The notes under the pieces are model-generated. The model had not been told where the DNA came from. It worked only from the letters and a program-made list of their open reading frames with translations, and searched no databases. DNA of 64,000 bases from Toxoplasma gondii ME49 (lineage: Eukaryota > Apicomplexa > Conoidasida > Eucoccidiorida > Sarcocystidae). A program made the translations under genes and the position numbers. Shown one piece after another: positions 39,301 through 49,176 of this stretch (the first letter of the stretch is position 1; each line of letters starts with the position of its first letter). The stretch lies in the NCBI RefSeq assembly GCF_000006565.2, contig NC_031474.1, positions 4,003,662-4,067,661 on the forward strand, read 5' to 3'.

Positions 39301-42300
39301 CACCTGACCACGTTCACCGTGCACCAGTTTCCCTATGCCACGCTAACGTTCGACTCAGTGTGTTCTTTCGGAGTGGGACGCGGGGGTTTGGAGGGAGGAT
39401 AGAAAGGAGGGTAGGGCATCATCGGAGGGTAGGGCATCATGGGGGGGTAGGGCATCATGGGGGGGTAGGGCATCATGGGAGGGTAGGGCATCATGGGAGG
39501 GTAAGGCTTCATTGGCGGGTGAGGGTGGTGTGGGCGGTTGTCCTCAGAAGAGAAGCTGTGTTCTTCGGAGGAGCTGGACGGACGAGGAGGGTGCGGGTGG
39601 TGGGGCGGGTGAGGATGGTGCGGAGGGTGAGGGTGGTGGGGAGGGCGGGGGTGGTGGGGAGGACGAGGCGGACGGTCGTTGCCTTCTTCGGAGCTGTCAG
39701 AGAAGCTGTCGGAGTAGGATTCAGAGGAATGCGGGTGATGGTGATGATGATGATGATGGTGGTGAGGCGGCTGGGATGGCGGTGGAACATAGGCGCCATA
39801 GTTGTACATGTACTTCCTGTACATCAGGTCGCACATGACATCAAACCAGCCTGCGAAGAGTGAGACGAAGCGTGGATCGACCTTCGGATCCTCCTCCGCG
39901 ATGGTGACGGCACTGTCGGAATCCTTCTGCAGGAAGGTCGTCTCTTGGTCCGCTGCCAGGGCGGGAGCTGCCAAAGCAGCTGCCACACCAAAGGCCAGCA
40001 TGCACTTGCGAAGTCCCATCATCTTGACGTCCACACAACAAGAGAGAGAAGGGTGTTTAAGGGTTCAACGCGGCGAATGCGGATGCTAATGTTACGCTGT
40101 CAGTACGTCCTGTTGTTTGCCTTGTTACCTGTTTCCCCTTTACTGGACATGCCTCTGCGTAGAAGCGAAGAGGCAAAAGAAACATATCTGATGTACGACA
40201 TGAGCTCCGAGAAAGACTGTTGTCTATCGGGTGGCAGGCCTATTCCTTGAGCGCCGAAGAGGCGAAAAGGGGAGCCCCGGTGTGCAGGCGAAGCGCGAGC
40301 GGGAAGCCGCGGGGGCATGCGCGGGAGGTGGCGCGGGCTCCCAGACACATTTCGCAGCTAGTCCGTCGGCAATGCAAGTTTCCTGACATGGGCGTCAGTA
40401 ACGAGGATGGCGTTGCACCCTGCAGTCTGGCGATAGCCACCAAAGGAATCTGTTGACTCACGCCATACCTCCACGCAGATCTCTGTGATACAGCGTAGGC
40501 GGTGGCGTTCACAACCAGTGTGGAATCTGGCTGACAGGTGGTCAGATAGACATCACTGAACATTGTGGCGAGACAGCGAATACACGCAGTTGAGCTTTCG
40601 GTTCGCAGGAGTGTTAGTCGGAATGATTCGAACAGACGACGAGGAACACGATGCCACAGGGGGGAGAAAACAGGTGATGCGTCTGGCGCAGTGTTGGTAT
40701 ATCTCGGTGCAGACACACGTCTTCGGACGCGTGCGCGAGGAAAAAAAAGACGTGACCGCCAGGCCGTAGTGACTGCCACCGCCGCGGATTCGAATGAGCT
40801 GAGGTATCTATCTCATTACTGGAGTTTCATTCAGTGTCGAGTTCCTTGTATCTACTGACCTCACTGCGTACGTACAATCGGACCAAAAGGATGTTGCTAC
40901 ATCGTCAGTCTCCAAGTCCGAGAAGTGACAGGACGCATTCGTCGTTCAGCTGCCCATTGCCACACACGGGTCTGCTGCTGTTGCTTCCATAGTTATTGCG
41001 CGTAGTCGAGAGACGGGAGAAGCGATAGTGTCTGGGGTGGCTTGAGCGTTTGAATGAATGTGACACTGGTCGGAGATCGGCGACGACACCGAGCGTGGCA
41101 CTTCCTCGAAATCAACCACCCTTCTGACAGCCTCCAGGTCTCAGCGAGGCAGCCTCCCGTACCTGCTCTGCTTCGCGATTTATCATGAGTTCGAGTTGGG
41201 AGGTCTTTGTTTGTGGGATGGGAGACGTCGCGAGGCGAACGAGAGTTTGTGAATGAAGTTTGAAACGGCGCAGAGTTCAGTCCTCTTGGCGCAGGATCGT
41301 GGTTCGACGAGCAGCCCGTTGTACGGCTGAAGCGTGACTGACACCGCTAGTCGCGGAGCCTTGCTCGGTGCCCATAGGAGGGAACCCAGATCAAATGTTG
41401 CGGACAGTTTAGGTTCGAGAACTGGACTGTCGATGTTTGCCGCGGTAGGGCCGACTGAGTGGTCGATACACAAGGCCAGCAGCTTCTCCTGAGCGGCAGG
41501 CAGCCATCCGCAGATTCTGCTTTGGCGCTAATGTTTTCATGTGTATTTGGCAAACGCGGTCCATACGTGTCGTGGCTGGTGGTGGACTGCTGATTTATCA
41601 CTTTGAGCCGTAGCTCCAGTGTGGATGCGACTGCCGGATTGAACTACAGCCGTATCCCATGCTATGCTGAAGGCTGCCTGCACTAGCTGCAATGTCACAA
41701 GCGGCGATGCATGATGAGCTACAGGCGCCGTGATGCTGACCGGCTGCCACTGGTCACCAGCGCACTGGAGCCGCGTGTACGCCATTCGTGGAATCTGTGT
41801 GCGAGCCAGCGACGTGTGCGTATGAGGCAGATCCAGTCATCGACAAGCTAACAATAGACTTGGAGGAACCAACAGAGCTGTTGCAATAATGCGATTAACC
41901 TGTGTAGAGCTCGGCAGTTTCCGAAGCAGCATGTCACCAACACAGACGTCGTTGCTCATATGGCAAGCAACGCATGAAGACACAGTCGATGTCGGAATAC
42001 CTGTCTAAAAAATTTGGAACCTGTTCCACCACCAACACATCACGCATGCTCTATGCCGGATTCACCTTCGACTCAGTGTGGTCTTTCGGAGTGGGACGCG
42101 GGGGTTTGGAGGGAGGATAGAAAGGAGGGTAGGGCATCATCGGAGGGTAGGGCATCATGGGGGGGTAGGGCATCATGGGGGGGTAGGGCATCATGGGAGG
42201 GTAGGGCATCATGGGAGGGTAAGGCTTCATTGGCGGGTGAGGGTGGTGTGGGCGGTTGTCCTCAGAAGAGAAGCTGTGTTCTTCGGAGGAGCTGGACGGA

Positions 42301-43231
42301 CGAGGAGGGTGCGGGTGGTGGGGCGGGTGAGGATGGTGCGGAGGGTGAGGGTGGTGGGGAGGGCGGGGGTGGTGGGGAGGACGAGGCGGACGGTCGTTGG
42401 CTTCGTCGGAGGAGCTGTCAGAGGAGCTGTCAGAGGAGCTGTCGGAGGAGCTGTCGGAGTAGGATTCAGAGGAATGTGGGTGATGATGATGGTGGTGGTG
42501 ATGATGGTTGTGGTAGGATGGAGGTTTCGGCAGTGTGGGTTCGTCAGAGGACTCCGAGGTCTCAGATGAGTGCTGAGCATGCTTCATTGCCTCATAGTTG
42601 GCGTGATACTTTTTGTACACGATATCGCTCATAATATCTTTCCAGCTTGAGAATACAGTGTAAAATCGGGAATCGACTGTCGGGTCTTCCGCAGAGTTTA
42701 GAGTCGCCATGGAGGCGTTTAAGTTCGTCAAGTTGTCTTTATCGAGGAAGGTCTTGTCTGATTCCGACGCTAGGACCGGGGCTGCCACGGCCGTGGCTAC
42801 ACCCAAGCAAACAAGGCATCTGCTGAAACCCACCATCTTGAATTTCATCGGAATTGTAAGAGGAGGACTGACCTGGAATTATTATGAATGAGGTTGCCAG
42901 TTTTCTTTTGCACTGTGCAGCGCCACGAACTTGAGTAGAGAAGAACAGCCGCCCGGGAGGGGGGGGTATTTCAGATAAAGACGACAGAATGGGAAGAAAC
43001 ATTTTTGACTGTTCGGACAGTCCTCTGTCAACTTGTCATTCCTTCTGCCGCTAAGGACTTCGCTCGTGTCAGGAACGGGAGACTCAGGAATGGGAGAGAA
43101 CAAATAGCGGGGCTGTGAAATGCGAGTAGCAGCTGCGATCGCCTCTCCCACCGTACCACTTGCTTCCCTCCGTAGGGGTTCCATCGTAGTTTGCCGGTTT
43201 CCGCCTGACAGGCATACATTTGCTGTTACCA
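36313..43231 (-). CDS. Tentative many-exon gene: Cys-rich ectodomain plus membrane spans
   Basis: A chain of minus-strand exons with agreeing phases was found: 43231-43157, 42000-41900, 41794-41602, 41454 to about 41250, an exon ending 40462, 39138-38951, 38822-38666, 38137-37938, 37781-37510, 37450-37273, 37159-37123, 36906-36693 and 36425-36313 (stop). Good junctions include a GTGAGT donor after 40462, GTGAGT after 38951, GTAAGG after 36693, and TTTTAG before 36425. The upstream half is Cys-rich (SSCVACHMSNDVCVGDML; RCSGCLDCSCEKK). Downstream there are hydrophobic spans (SIAVLLSLVSTVCLLTSFYV; LPLLAVSMFLVGMG) and then a charged helix (NEAKRKAEEEVREEEFW). The true start, the 41250-40540 junction and continuity across 40462/39138 are not settled, so two adjacent genes are possible. 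No family was recognised. Two other genes lie in the proposed introns. Confidence 0.4.
39333..40022 (-). CDS. Secreted His/Pro-rich protein A (tandem paralogue)
   Basis: A single exon of 229 aa starts at the first of two ATG codons (MMGLRKCM). Residues 1-24 are a signal peptide ending APALA. An N-terminal module with RFVSLFAGWFDVMCDLMY and KYMYNYGAY follows, then a run of ten His, a Ser/Asp/Glu stretch, HPHPPH repeats, and about five copies of the six-residue unit MPYPPM. It resembles dense-granule-type secreted proteins in having a signal peptide with a repetitive low-complexity body, but no known GRA could be assigned. The His tract could bind metal ions, which is inference. It lies within a proposed intron of the minus-strand membrane-protein gene and is the partner of the gene at 42051-42848, whose 3' half is almost identical. 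Confidence 0.75.
   Translation of the reverse strand: MMGLRKCMLAFGVAAALAAPALAADQETTFLQKDSDSAVTIAEEDPKVDPRFVSLFAGWFDVMCDLMYRKYMYNYGAYVPPPSQPPHHHHHHHHHHPHSSESYSDSFSDSSEEGNDRPPRPPHHPRPPHHPHPPHHPHPPHHPHPPRPSSSSEEHSFSSEDNRPHHPHPPMKPYPPMMPYPPMMPYPPMMPYPPMMPYPPMMPYPPFYPPSKPPRPTPKEHTESNVSVA
39351..39681. repeat. Near-identical block, copy A
   Basis: These 331 bases match 42069-42399 at a constant offset of 2718 with no gap and one mismatch seen near the left end. They cover the stop-proximal half of both His/Pro-rich genes. Similarity drops sharply at 39682, inside the Ser/Asp stretch. Confidence 0.9.
42051..42848 (-). CDS. Secreted His/Pro-rich protein B (tandem paralogue)
   Basis: A single exon of 265 aa from the ATG at 42848, or 261 aa from the ATG at 42836, which aligns with the start of protein A. 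A signal peptide ends near APVLA. The N-terminal module keeps the spacing of copy A (RFYTVFSSWKDIMSDIVY, then KKYHANYEAM) but differs at about half the residues. An extra acidic segment (ETSESSDEP), a shorter His run, an expanded SDSSSDSSS tract, HPHPPH repeats and MPYPPM units follow. A diverged N-terminus joined to an identical C-terminus points to conversion or partial re-duplication of the repeat half. The stop lies 50 bases before a proposed acceptor of the host gene on the same strand. Function is unknown; secretion is inferred from the signal peptide. Confidence 0.75.
   Translation of the reverse strand: MKFKMVGFSRCLVCLGVATAVAAPVLASESDKTFLDKDNLTNLNASMATLNSAEDPTVDSRFYTVFSSWKDIMSDIVYKKYHANYEAMKHAQHSSETSESSDEPTLPKPPSYHNHHHHHHHHHPHSSESYSDSSSDSSSDSSSDSSSDEANDRPPRPPHHPRPPHHPHPPHHPHPPHHPHPPRPSSSSEEHSFSSEDNRPHHPHPPMKPYPPMMPYPPMMPYPPMMPYPPMMPYPPMMPYPPFYPPSKPPRPTPKDHTESKVNPA
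42069..42399. repeat. Near-identical block, copy B
   Basis: Partner of 39351-39681 in direct orientation. The match includes synonymous positions and non-repetitive spacer codons, so it is not explained by independent repeat expansion alone. Confidence 0.9.
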
Positions 43232-44533
43232 CTGAGATTCAAACGTCCACAATTAACTCTTATTCTCCCCGCTTCTCGTCCTCAACGATGTGTAGTGATC
43301 ATTCAAACGAAAACGATATCGATCGACAGGGATCGAAGTGTGCGAAACAGGCTTTCTATCGACTTCATGGATCTGCACCCTAGGATTAGTTTCGAAGCTT
43401 GCAACCAGCGTGCCACAAAGATGCCGTTCTTGGTGAGGAAGCATAGATTTAGTTAGTGACTGACGTAGATTCAATTCAATTTCATGTCCAGAAGAGCGAA
43501 CGGTGGCAACGATAGTAACTCAATTTTTGGGAATAATCTGTTGGATTGTACGAAGGTACCGGTTTGCCCGGTGACTCGTCTTATCCCTGGACAATCTCTT
43601 TATTCAGTTGAGCTCACCCTACTAGTGAAATATGCGAGCAGCTCTCTGTAGCAGCACTGCTGTATCACTGGCGGGGATAGACGCCTGTGTCAGTGAGTCA
43701 GGCACATCTGCCCTGTGGCAGAGCCTCATGGAAGAATGCATATGCTCTCGAGCCCACTCTTCCCCAGCTGTTTACTACAAGAATCAAACTGCCAGTCAGT
43801 GCATGAATCGGAAAGGGCCACAGACAGCCCCCGAAAGAAACGACGAACAGTGTCATTTCAGTGAAATGTCTTCACGTTCACTAGTTCATTACACGCATCA
43901 ACGAGAGTACCTTTCTTCCAGGATATTCTATGAGCGACCGCTCAAAGAACCGAGAAGCCCGCTCTCTCTCGTGCGTGCCGTATCGTATTCCCCCTGTCCT
44001 CCATGCTGATATACAATACTGTGCTTGGTTCCCATGGTACATGCTTATTTATGGAATCTAGTTACGCACGTCTACTGACGAATGTTTCCATCTGTACGCA
44101 GAAGTGTTGGCTGCATTATGTGAGTCTGGAGGATATGTTACTTTCCTAAGCTGGACGGAGTGCGTTCTGACGGTTGCCCCTTTCTGAGTCCAAAGGTGAT
44201 GCACTATTAACCACGGCCCGGCCGCCCGCTCAGTCACAGTGTCATAAATGCCGTTTTCCCCTACTTCCCTGCGTTTTCCCGCAAGCGTTTTCCGTGATTG
44301 TGAGTTGGCCTGAGTCCACACACATGAGAGGAAGTGAGACTGCACGCTCCACTGTCACGAGCTCTTGAAGCAGTGGAACAAGCGTCACCAGCTCTCACGA
44401 TATGGATTCGAACACCAAATGTAATGGGAAGAAACAACAGCTGAATAGTTAGACAGCAACGAACGAAGGCAGCAGAACTTTCTTATTATTTGTGTTTCTA
44501 AAAAAAACGACACTAGAGCAGAGTCTGCTACCA
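43232..44533. other. Unresolved region, possible further exons on the minus strand
   Basis: Minus-strand frames at about 43474-43253 (with ERHLCGTLVASFETNPRV) and 44345-44058 (with AGPWLIVHHLWTQKG) have protein-like composition and could be 5' exons of the Cys-rich gene. No complete set of junctions could be fixed. A + frame at 43632-44009 is equally unproven. Confidence 0.25.
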
Positions 44534-47500
44534 TCACCAAAAGACCTTCTTTCCATCGGGAGACGCAACCTGCCGAAATGAGGCACCATCCGCGAGCAAA
44601 CGGAAAGCACGTTTGAATTCGTGGCGGATTCGCTGATACTGGCAAGGCAGGACATTGCACACATCTTTGCCGACTTCGAAAGGATTATCCACGACAAGAA
44701 AATCTCCCCCACTGCTGTTTAGCTCTGCTTCCCTAATCGAGACTGACAGAGAATCGAGCAAGTCATCTTCTCCGTCTCCCGCCCTTTCCTCACGAGTGTC
44801 GCTTCCCGCGAACTCCGAGGCAAATGAAGAAGCGTGATTCGCATCGTCGCTATAGTCACAGTTTAGACCCCAGGCCGGCAGCTTCTGGGTTGGCGACCCT
44901 CGTCGTGATGCACCTTGCTTTGGCCGTCTATCGCGGAACAGAAACCCCCCTCCGCAATCTACGGATCCGACCCTCCTGTCCAACGAAGTCGCACCCGAAG
45001 ACAGACAGAAGTGAGAGATGTCGCGTATAGCAATGATACCCCCTCTATATTCGTACCCAAAATACCGAAAAAACTGGAGCAGAAGCTCTCCAGGGCTCTC
45101 TGTGTTCGCAGGTGCACCCCCACGGAGAAACTCCAGCTCTTTTTGAACCGCTTCAGGATCCGCAGTGTATCTACAGTCGACGCCCCCAATGTACACTGGC
45201 GGCAGGCGCTGGTGGATTGCCATGTCTTGGAGCGACGGCAGAATCCGCGGCTGGACATGATTTTGAAGGAAATGAATGAGCATGAGTACGAGAGAGAACG
45301 ACGAAACGGTGCCGCGCGACCGATCATTTATGTTTCGTCCTTTGGCCCAGAACTTAACTGCGTACCCGAGAGTTCGCAGTCGCGGGTCAACCCCGACATA
45401 TGCGCCAAGAAGTTTGCTGTTGACCACAGCTAGCAGATTGTTCACACTTATATCGCAGGAGACCATCTGAGTGTTCCTTTCCTCCATACCCTCCTCAGAC
45501 AAATTTCTGCCCGCTGTCGTCCGTCTCGCTGATTCGTTGTCTCCCCGTTCCCGCAGCCGCTCGTTTCCCGGCCTTTCATACAGTGCGCGGGCCACCGGGT
45601 CGCGTAGAAACCGCCCCGAAAGCGCCACGCTACCGCTCGTTGAGTGTGAAAATCGAGGCGCCCAGTGAATGATCGGAACGCGAGCTTGAAAACGGGGCTC
45701 GACCAGGTGCGTATGGACGGGATGCAAGGCATGTGCAACTTGTCTCAGGACCTTTATCTGGTTGGCGCGCGTCGAGGCGTCGCGCACTTGCACACACACA
45801 TCCAAGTCGCTCTGTGGAGTCCACAGGCCATTGACTGCGGATCCAAAGGGCGTCACGATGCATGCATCCAACACGCTGTTCAGCAAATCTTGTAGCTGAG
45901 ATAGAAAGCGGCGCATCCCTGCCTGGTCCTCCGTTCCCGGCATCATGAGCGACTCGAGCCGCTGCATATCACGGTTCAATGCCTCGAAGACAGACGGCGA
46001 CACCGCCACGCCAAACCGGGACTCCAAGCTGGAGCACGCAGACAATGAAGGGGCGCCAAAAGAAGCTGGGAGCGACGGAGAACCGGCCGCGGAAACGGGA
46101 GGGGTGCATGACACCGAAGATACAGGAGATATATGGGGAGAGTTAGCCGCGTGCTCAGCTTCCTGTAGAAGCCCATTGCCTGGAAACGAACTCGTTGTGG
46201 TGCCTCGCAAGCCAGATGAGAGGCCTTGGGAATGACCTGCGGATACTCCCGACCCTAAATGGGGGGGCTTCTTCAACGCTTCGAGGCTTGTTTTCCCGTA
46301 GGAAAGTGAAGAAGAAACATCTCGGCATCGACTGAGGACGCAGTCATTTCGTTCTCTTCCCCTTTTTTGCCGCGCCTGCCTTACTGCAGCGAAGGCGCTT
46401 ATGAGCGGAGTCACATGTCCGTCTTCTGCGTCGCCTTTCCTGTCTGTGGACCCAGCTCGCTCCCGTCGCCATCCCACACTGAGTGCGCGGTCTTCCTTCT
46501 CCAGCATGCGCCTCGCGGCGGCATCGCGTAGCGCTCTGCTCCTTCTGCCTCTGTTGCGGTTTTCTGCCTCCGTCCTCTCTGAGCGATAACATTCTCCCTC
46601 ACCGACTTTGAAGTCGAACGCGGAACGCGGACTCCCCGATGGGCGACACAGCGTCTCTTCGTATCTCCTGTTTCGCGCCGCCTCTGGAGCGAATCCCGCG
46701 AATGGCGGAGAGCTGGACGCGTCTTCCTCCCCGCTGCTGCTCCCGCTGTCTTCGAAGAAGTTTCGGCTATCCAACGGAGAAGACGAATGAAAAGAAGAGG
46801 CACGGAGTGCACGGGAAGGCAGAGGTGACAGAAAAGAGGGGTGTGAAGCACACGCAACCCAAGAGAAGGAAGAGACAGAGAAGAAACGCCGACAAGAGCG
46901 CCTGCCTGGAGGCGGGGACGGCAGCGACAGGCCAGCGGAGAGGAAAATCCCAGGAAGAGAGTGCCAAGTGTAGGCGAGTCCAGAGGAAGAGAGAGAATCC
47001 GTGGGAGAGTGTGGACGAGAACAAGAAGGATGGCCATCCTCACAGTTCCGCTTCTCCAGAGGAAGGCAGGCGTCGGCGGGATTCCAGTGAGAAGAGCGAG
47101 AGACACAAGAAGACGGGCGGGACCTCGAACGAGGCAGGACACAAAGAGACAAAGGAGAGGAAGTTGGCCGGTCTGCTGATACGTGAGAGGAAGCAGACGA
47201 AGAAGCGCGAGAGGACGGAAAAGGAGCAAACGTCACTCTAGACTCCAGCGACAGGCACTGTTTCACTCTCCGCACGAGCCCCGTGGTTGTCGAAGGGCGG
47301 AGGGAAGAACCAGACAAAGCGCGAGTCGATGTAGGATGTGGAGACTGACTGGTGAACTTCGAAGAAAGATAGAAAGAAGCAGAAGAACGGTGCGGCGAGG
47401 AGCCTTCGGGAGTGGAAGAGTAGAAGGAAGCCGGCGAGGAAGACACACGCCACGAGCTGCAAGAAGAGGGGTCCCACAGGCTGCACCTTTGTCTGGTTCC

Positions 47501-47632
47501 AGCGGGTTGCAAGGCATTCCATTCATTCAAGCAGACACAATCCGAAAAAAGCAGCGAACCAGAAACTGTGCCTCTCCCTGTCGCTCTTGAAACAGGGAGC
47601 AAACAGGCACAAAACGAGACTGGCCCTGCCAT
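44534..47632 (-). CDS. Non-canonical poly(A) polymerase / terminal uridylyltransferase
   Basis: One exon of 1032 aa from the ATG at 47632. Residues 1-560 are Ser/Arg/Pro-rich and probably disordered. The nucleotidyltransferase core starts near 560. GSAVNGLWTPQSDLDVCVQV (about 594) carries the Gly-Ser helix start and the first two metal-binding Asp, and CDISVNNLLA supplies the third. FWAKGRNINDRSRGTVSSF follows, then the PAP-associated domain (SPGELLLQFFRYFGYEY, about 840) and a C-terminal helix region. This is the layout of Cid1/TUT/GLD2-type enzymes that add U or A to RNA 3' ends. U against A preference cannot be read safely. The nucleotidyltransferase carries an insertion of about 50 residues before the third Asp. 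An acceptor-like CCCCGCAG lies just upstream of the ATG, so a 5' exon is possible. It is divergent from the gene at 49177. Confidence 0.85.
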   Translation of the reverse strand: MAGPVSFCACLLPVSRATGRGTVSGSLLFSDCVCLNEWNALQPAGTRQRCSLWDPSSCSSWRVSSSPASFYSSTPEGSSPHRSSASFYLSSKFTSQSPHPTSTRALSGSSLRPSTTTGLVRRVKQCLSLESRVTFAPFPSSRASSSASSHVSADRPTSSPLSLCVLPRSRSRPSSCVSRSSHWNPADACLPLEKRNCEDGHPSCSRPHSPTDSLSSSGLAYTWHSLPGIFLSAGLSLPSPPPGRRSCRRFFSVSSFSWVACASHPSFLSPLPSRALRASSFHSSSPLDSRNFFEDSGSSSGEEDASSSPPFAGFAPEAARNRRYEETLCRPSGSPRSAFDFKVGEGECYRSERTEAENRNRGRRSRALRDAAARRMLEKEDRALSVGWRRERAGSTDRKGDAEDGHVTPLISAFAAVRQARQKRGRERNDCVLSRCRDVSSSLSYGKTSLEALKKPPHLGSGVSAGHSQGLSSGLRGTTTSSFPGNGLLQEAEHAANSPHISPVSSVSCTPPVSAAGSPSLPASFGAPSLSACSSLESRFGVAVSPSVFEALNRDMQRLESLMMPGTEDQAGMRRFLSQLQDLLNSVLDACIVTPFGSAVNGLWTPQSDLDVCVQVRDASTRANQIKVLRQVAHALHPVHTHLVEPRFQARVPIIHWAPRFSHSTSGSVALSGRFLRDPVARALYERPGNERLRERGDNESARRTTAGRNLSEEGMEERNTQMVSCDISVNNLLAVVNSKLLGAYVGVDPRLRTLGYAVKFWAKGRNINDRSRGTVSSFSLVLMLIHFLQNHVQPRILPSLQDMAIHQRLPPVYIGGVDCRYTADPEAVQKELEFLRGGAPANTESPGELLLQFFRYFGYEYRGGIIAIRDISHFCLSSGATSLDRRVGSVDCGGGFLFRDRRPKQGASRRGSPTQKLPAWGLNCDYSDDANHASSFASEFAGSDTREERAGDGEDDLLDSLSVSIREAELNSSGGDFLVVDNPFEVGKDVCNVLPCQYQRIRHEFKRAFRLLADGASFRQVASPDGKKVFW

Positions 47633-49176
47633 GATCTTCCTGCGGGGATTCAACCACTTTTAAAACCCCAAGAAAAACGCCTTCCAATGCGTCTGCTGTC
47701 GAGGCTCTCCTGTTCGTCCAGTAAAGGCGATTTGGCACGCTGAGATATTCGGAGGCATCGCGAGATGCTGAAGACGAGAGGATCTCCCCCACAATGCACC
47801 CCCTCTAGGATTCCCCATTCAATTATTCTCTCCCATGCTCGCTCACTGGCCCGAGTTCTGTGTCTTGAAGAGATCTGCTGCATGAGTGACTATGCAAAAC
47901 AGAATCTCTGAAATGGGGTCCGGGACTCTGGCCGTTATTCGAAGTCCCGGCGGGCTGATCTGACTAGTGCAGAAGCTCTGCCGAGACTAAGATTCACATA
48001 GACCGGCAGCCAACCGCAGAATCTTTCGAGGCACGTGGGGAAGAGAGGAGGACGCGAAAGAAACGGACATTGACACGGAAGGAGACGAGACTTCCGCCGT
48101 GAGAGAAGCGGCTTTGCGCGCATGCTGTCCAGTCTGCATGCACGGCAGACTCTAGTGTGCAGGCAGGTGCACTCTACGGCCGAGAAGCAGAAGCAACTCC
48201 GGTGTCGAGTTTTGCAAGGAAAGGGAAGGAACAAGAGACGAAGTGAAGCGATGTAGCGAGAAGACTTGCCTCGCCAGTTTCGCCGCTGTCACACACAGGG
48301 TGAACTGTGTATTCTTGTCTGCGATTCTCGACGGCGGGTCCGTTGGGCCAGGAGACGCAAGAGAGGCACCAGATTGGAGGGATTTCTGCGCCAAGAAAGC
48401 GCGGAACACACGGTCTGTCTGTGTTTGGAACTGCCAACGACTCGCTTATTCTGATGTCGGAAGTTTGTATTATCCTTGGAGGACGCAGCGAAGCTGCTTG
48501 CATATCCTCGTGTGACACCCAAGAGAAGACAACCGACGCACCAAGAAGAGCTGTAGGTGGGTGTGCTGCGCCGGTGTCGAGTTTTTTCTCTTTTGCTTCA
48601 TCGAGTCTTCCACACAGGCTTCCACTGCCGCCGTGACTCCTTTGTCGACTAGAAAAAACTCCAGGGAGAGTCTCTGTCGGGGAACGCTGCCAGCGAGGCG
48701 GACCTTCCTGTAGTCCCTGGCTGCTGCTGGCGTATCTCCAGACTCCTCTCTCGCGCTTGGTCTTTGGTCCTGTTACACCCACACTGTTGCGTCGTCAAAA
48801 AGGCAGAGACAAACTCCCGTAAGCCTCGTCTTTTCTCTTCCATGCATGTGTACCAATGTCTCAGGAAGCCGGTGTTTCCGTGCTCGACTCTTGTGTGTAC
48901 ATTGTACCGCTTCCTTCCCGTCTCTCGATCTGGTGCCTCTCAGCTGACTTCTCGTCTTCCGTATAGACTCTCTCTGCTCGGCCTCTCCACAGTGCTATCT
49001 GCCGACCCTGTTTGAATGAGAGGGCCTTCCTAGGTCTTGAATGTAATATACTTCGCCGGATCCGAGCTCGGCTGTGCTTTCCATGGCCGTCATGGAATTG
49101 CATTGAGGCAAAAGAGTCAGGCGTCCATCTGAAGAGCACATTGGGCCTCGGTTCCCCGCGACAAATACGAGCACAG
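47633..49176. promoter_or_regulatory. Divergent promoter region
   Basis: About 1.5 kb separates the start of the minus-strand nucleotidyltransferase from the start of the + strand methyltransferase-like gene. The stretch near 48110-48160 has a dense group of GCATGC sites (CGCATGCTGTCC, CTGCATGCACGG), a motif reported as enriched upstream of Toxoplasma genes. No coding exon is supported. The 202-aa minus frame at 48174-48782 has no domain character. Confidence 0.4.

Noticed and set aside
39360..39863. + strand frame of Gly/His/Val/Arg repeats opposite His/Pro-rich gene A (same at 42078-42569)
   Set aside because: It is the complement of the HPHPP and MPYPPM repeats, has no signal or domain, and appears in both copies only because the repeat unit is a multiple of three.
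46639..47241. 200-codon + strand Lys/Arg/Glu frame
   Set aside because: Antisense shadow of the Ser/Pro/Leu-rich N-terminal half of the nucleotidyltransferase; no start context or homology.
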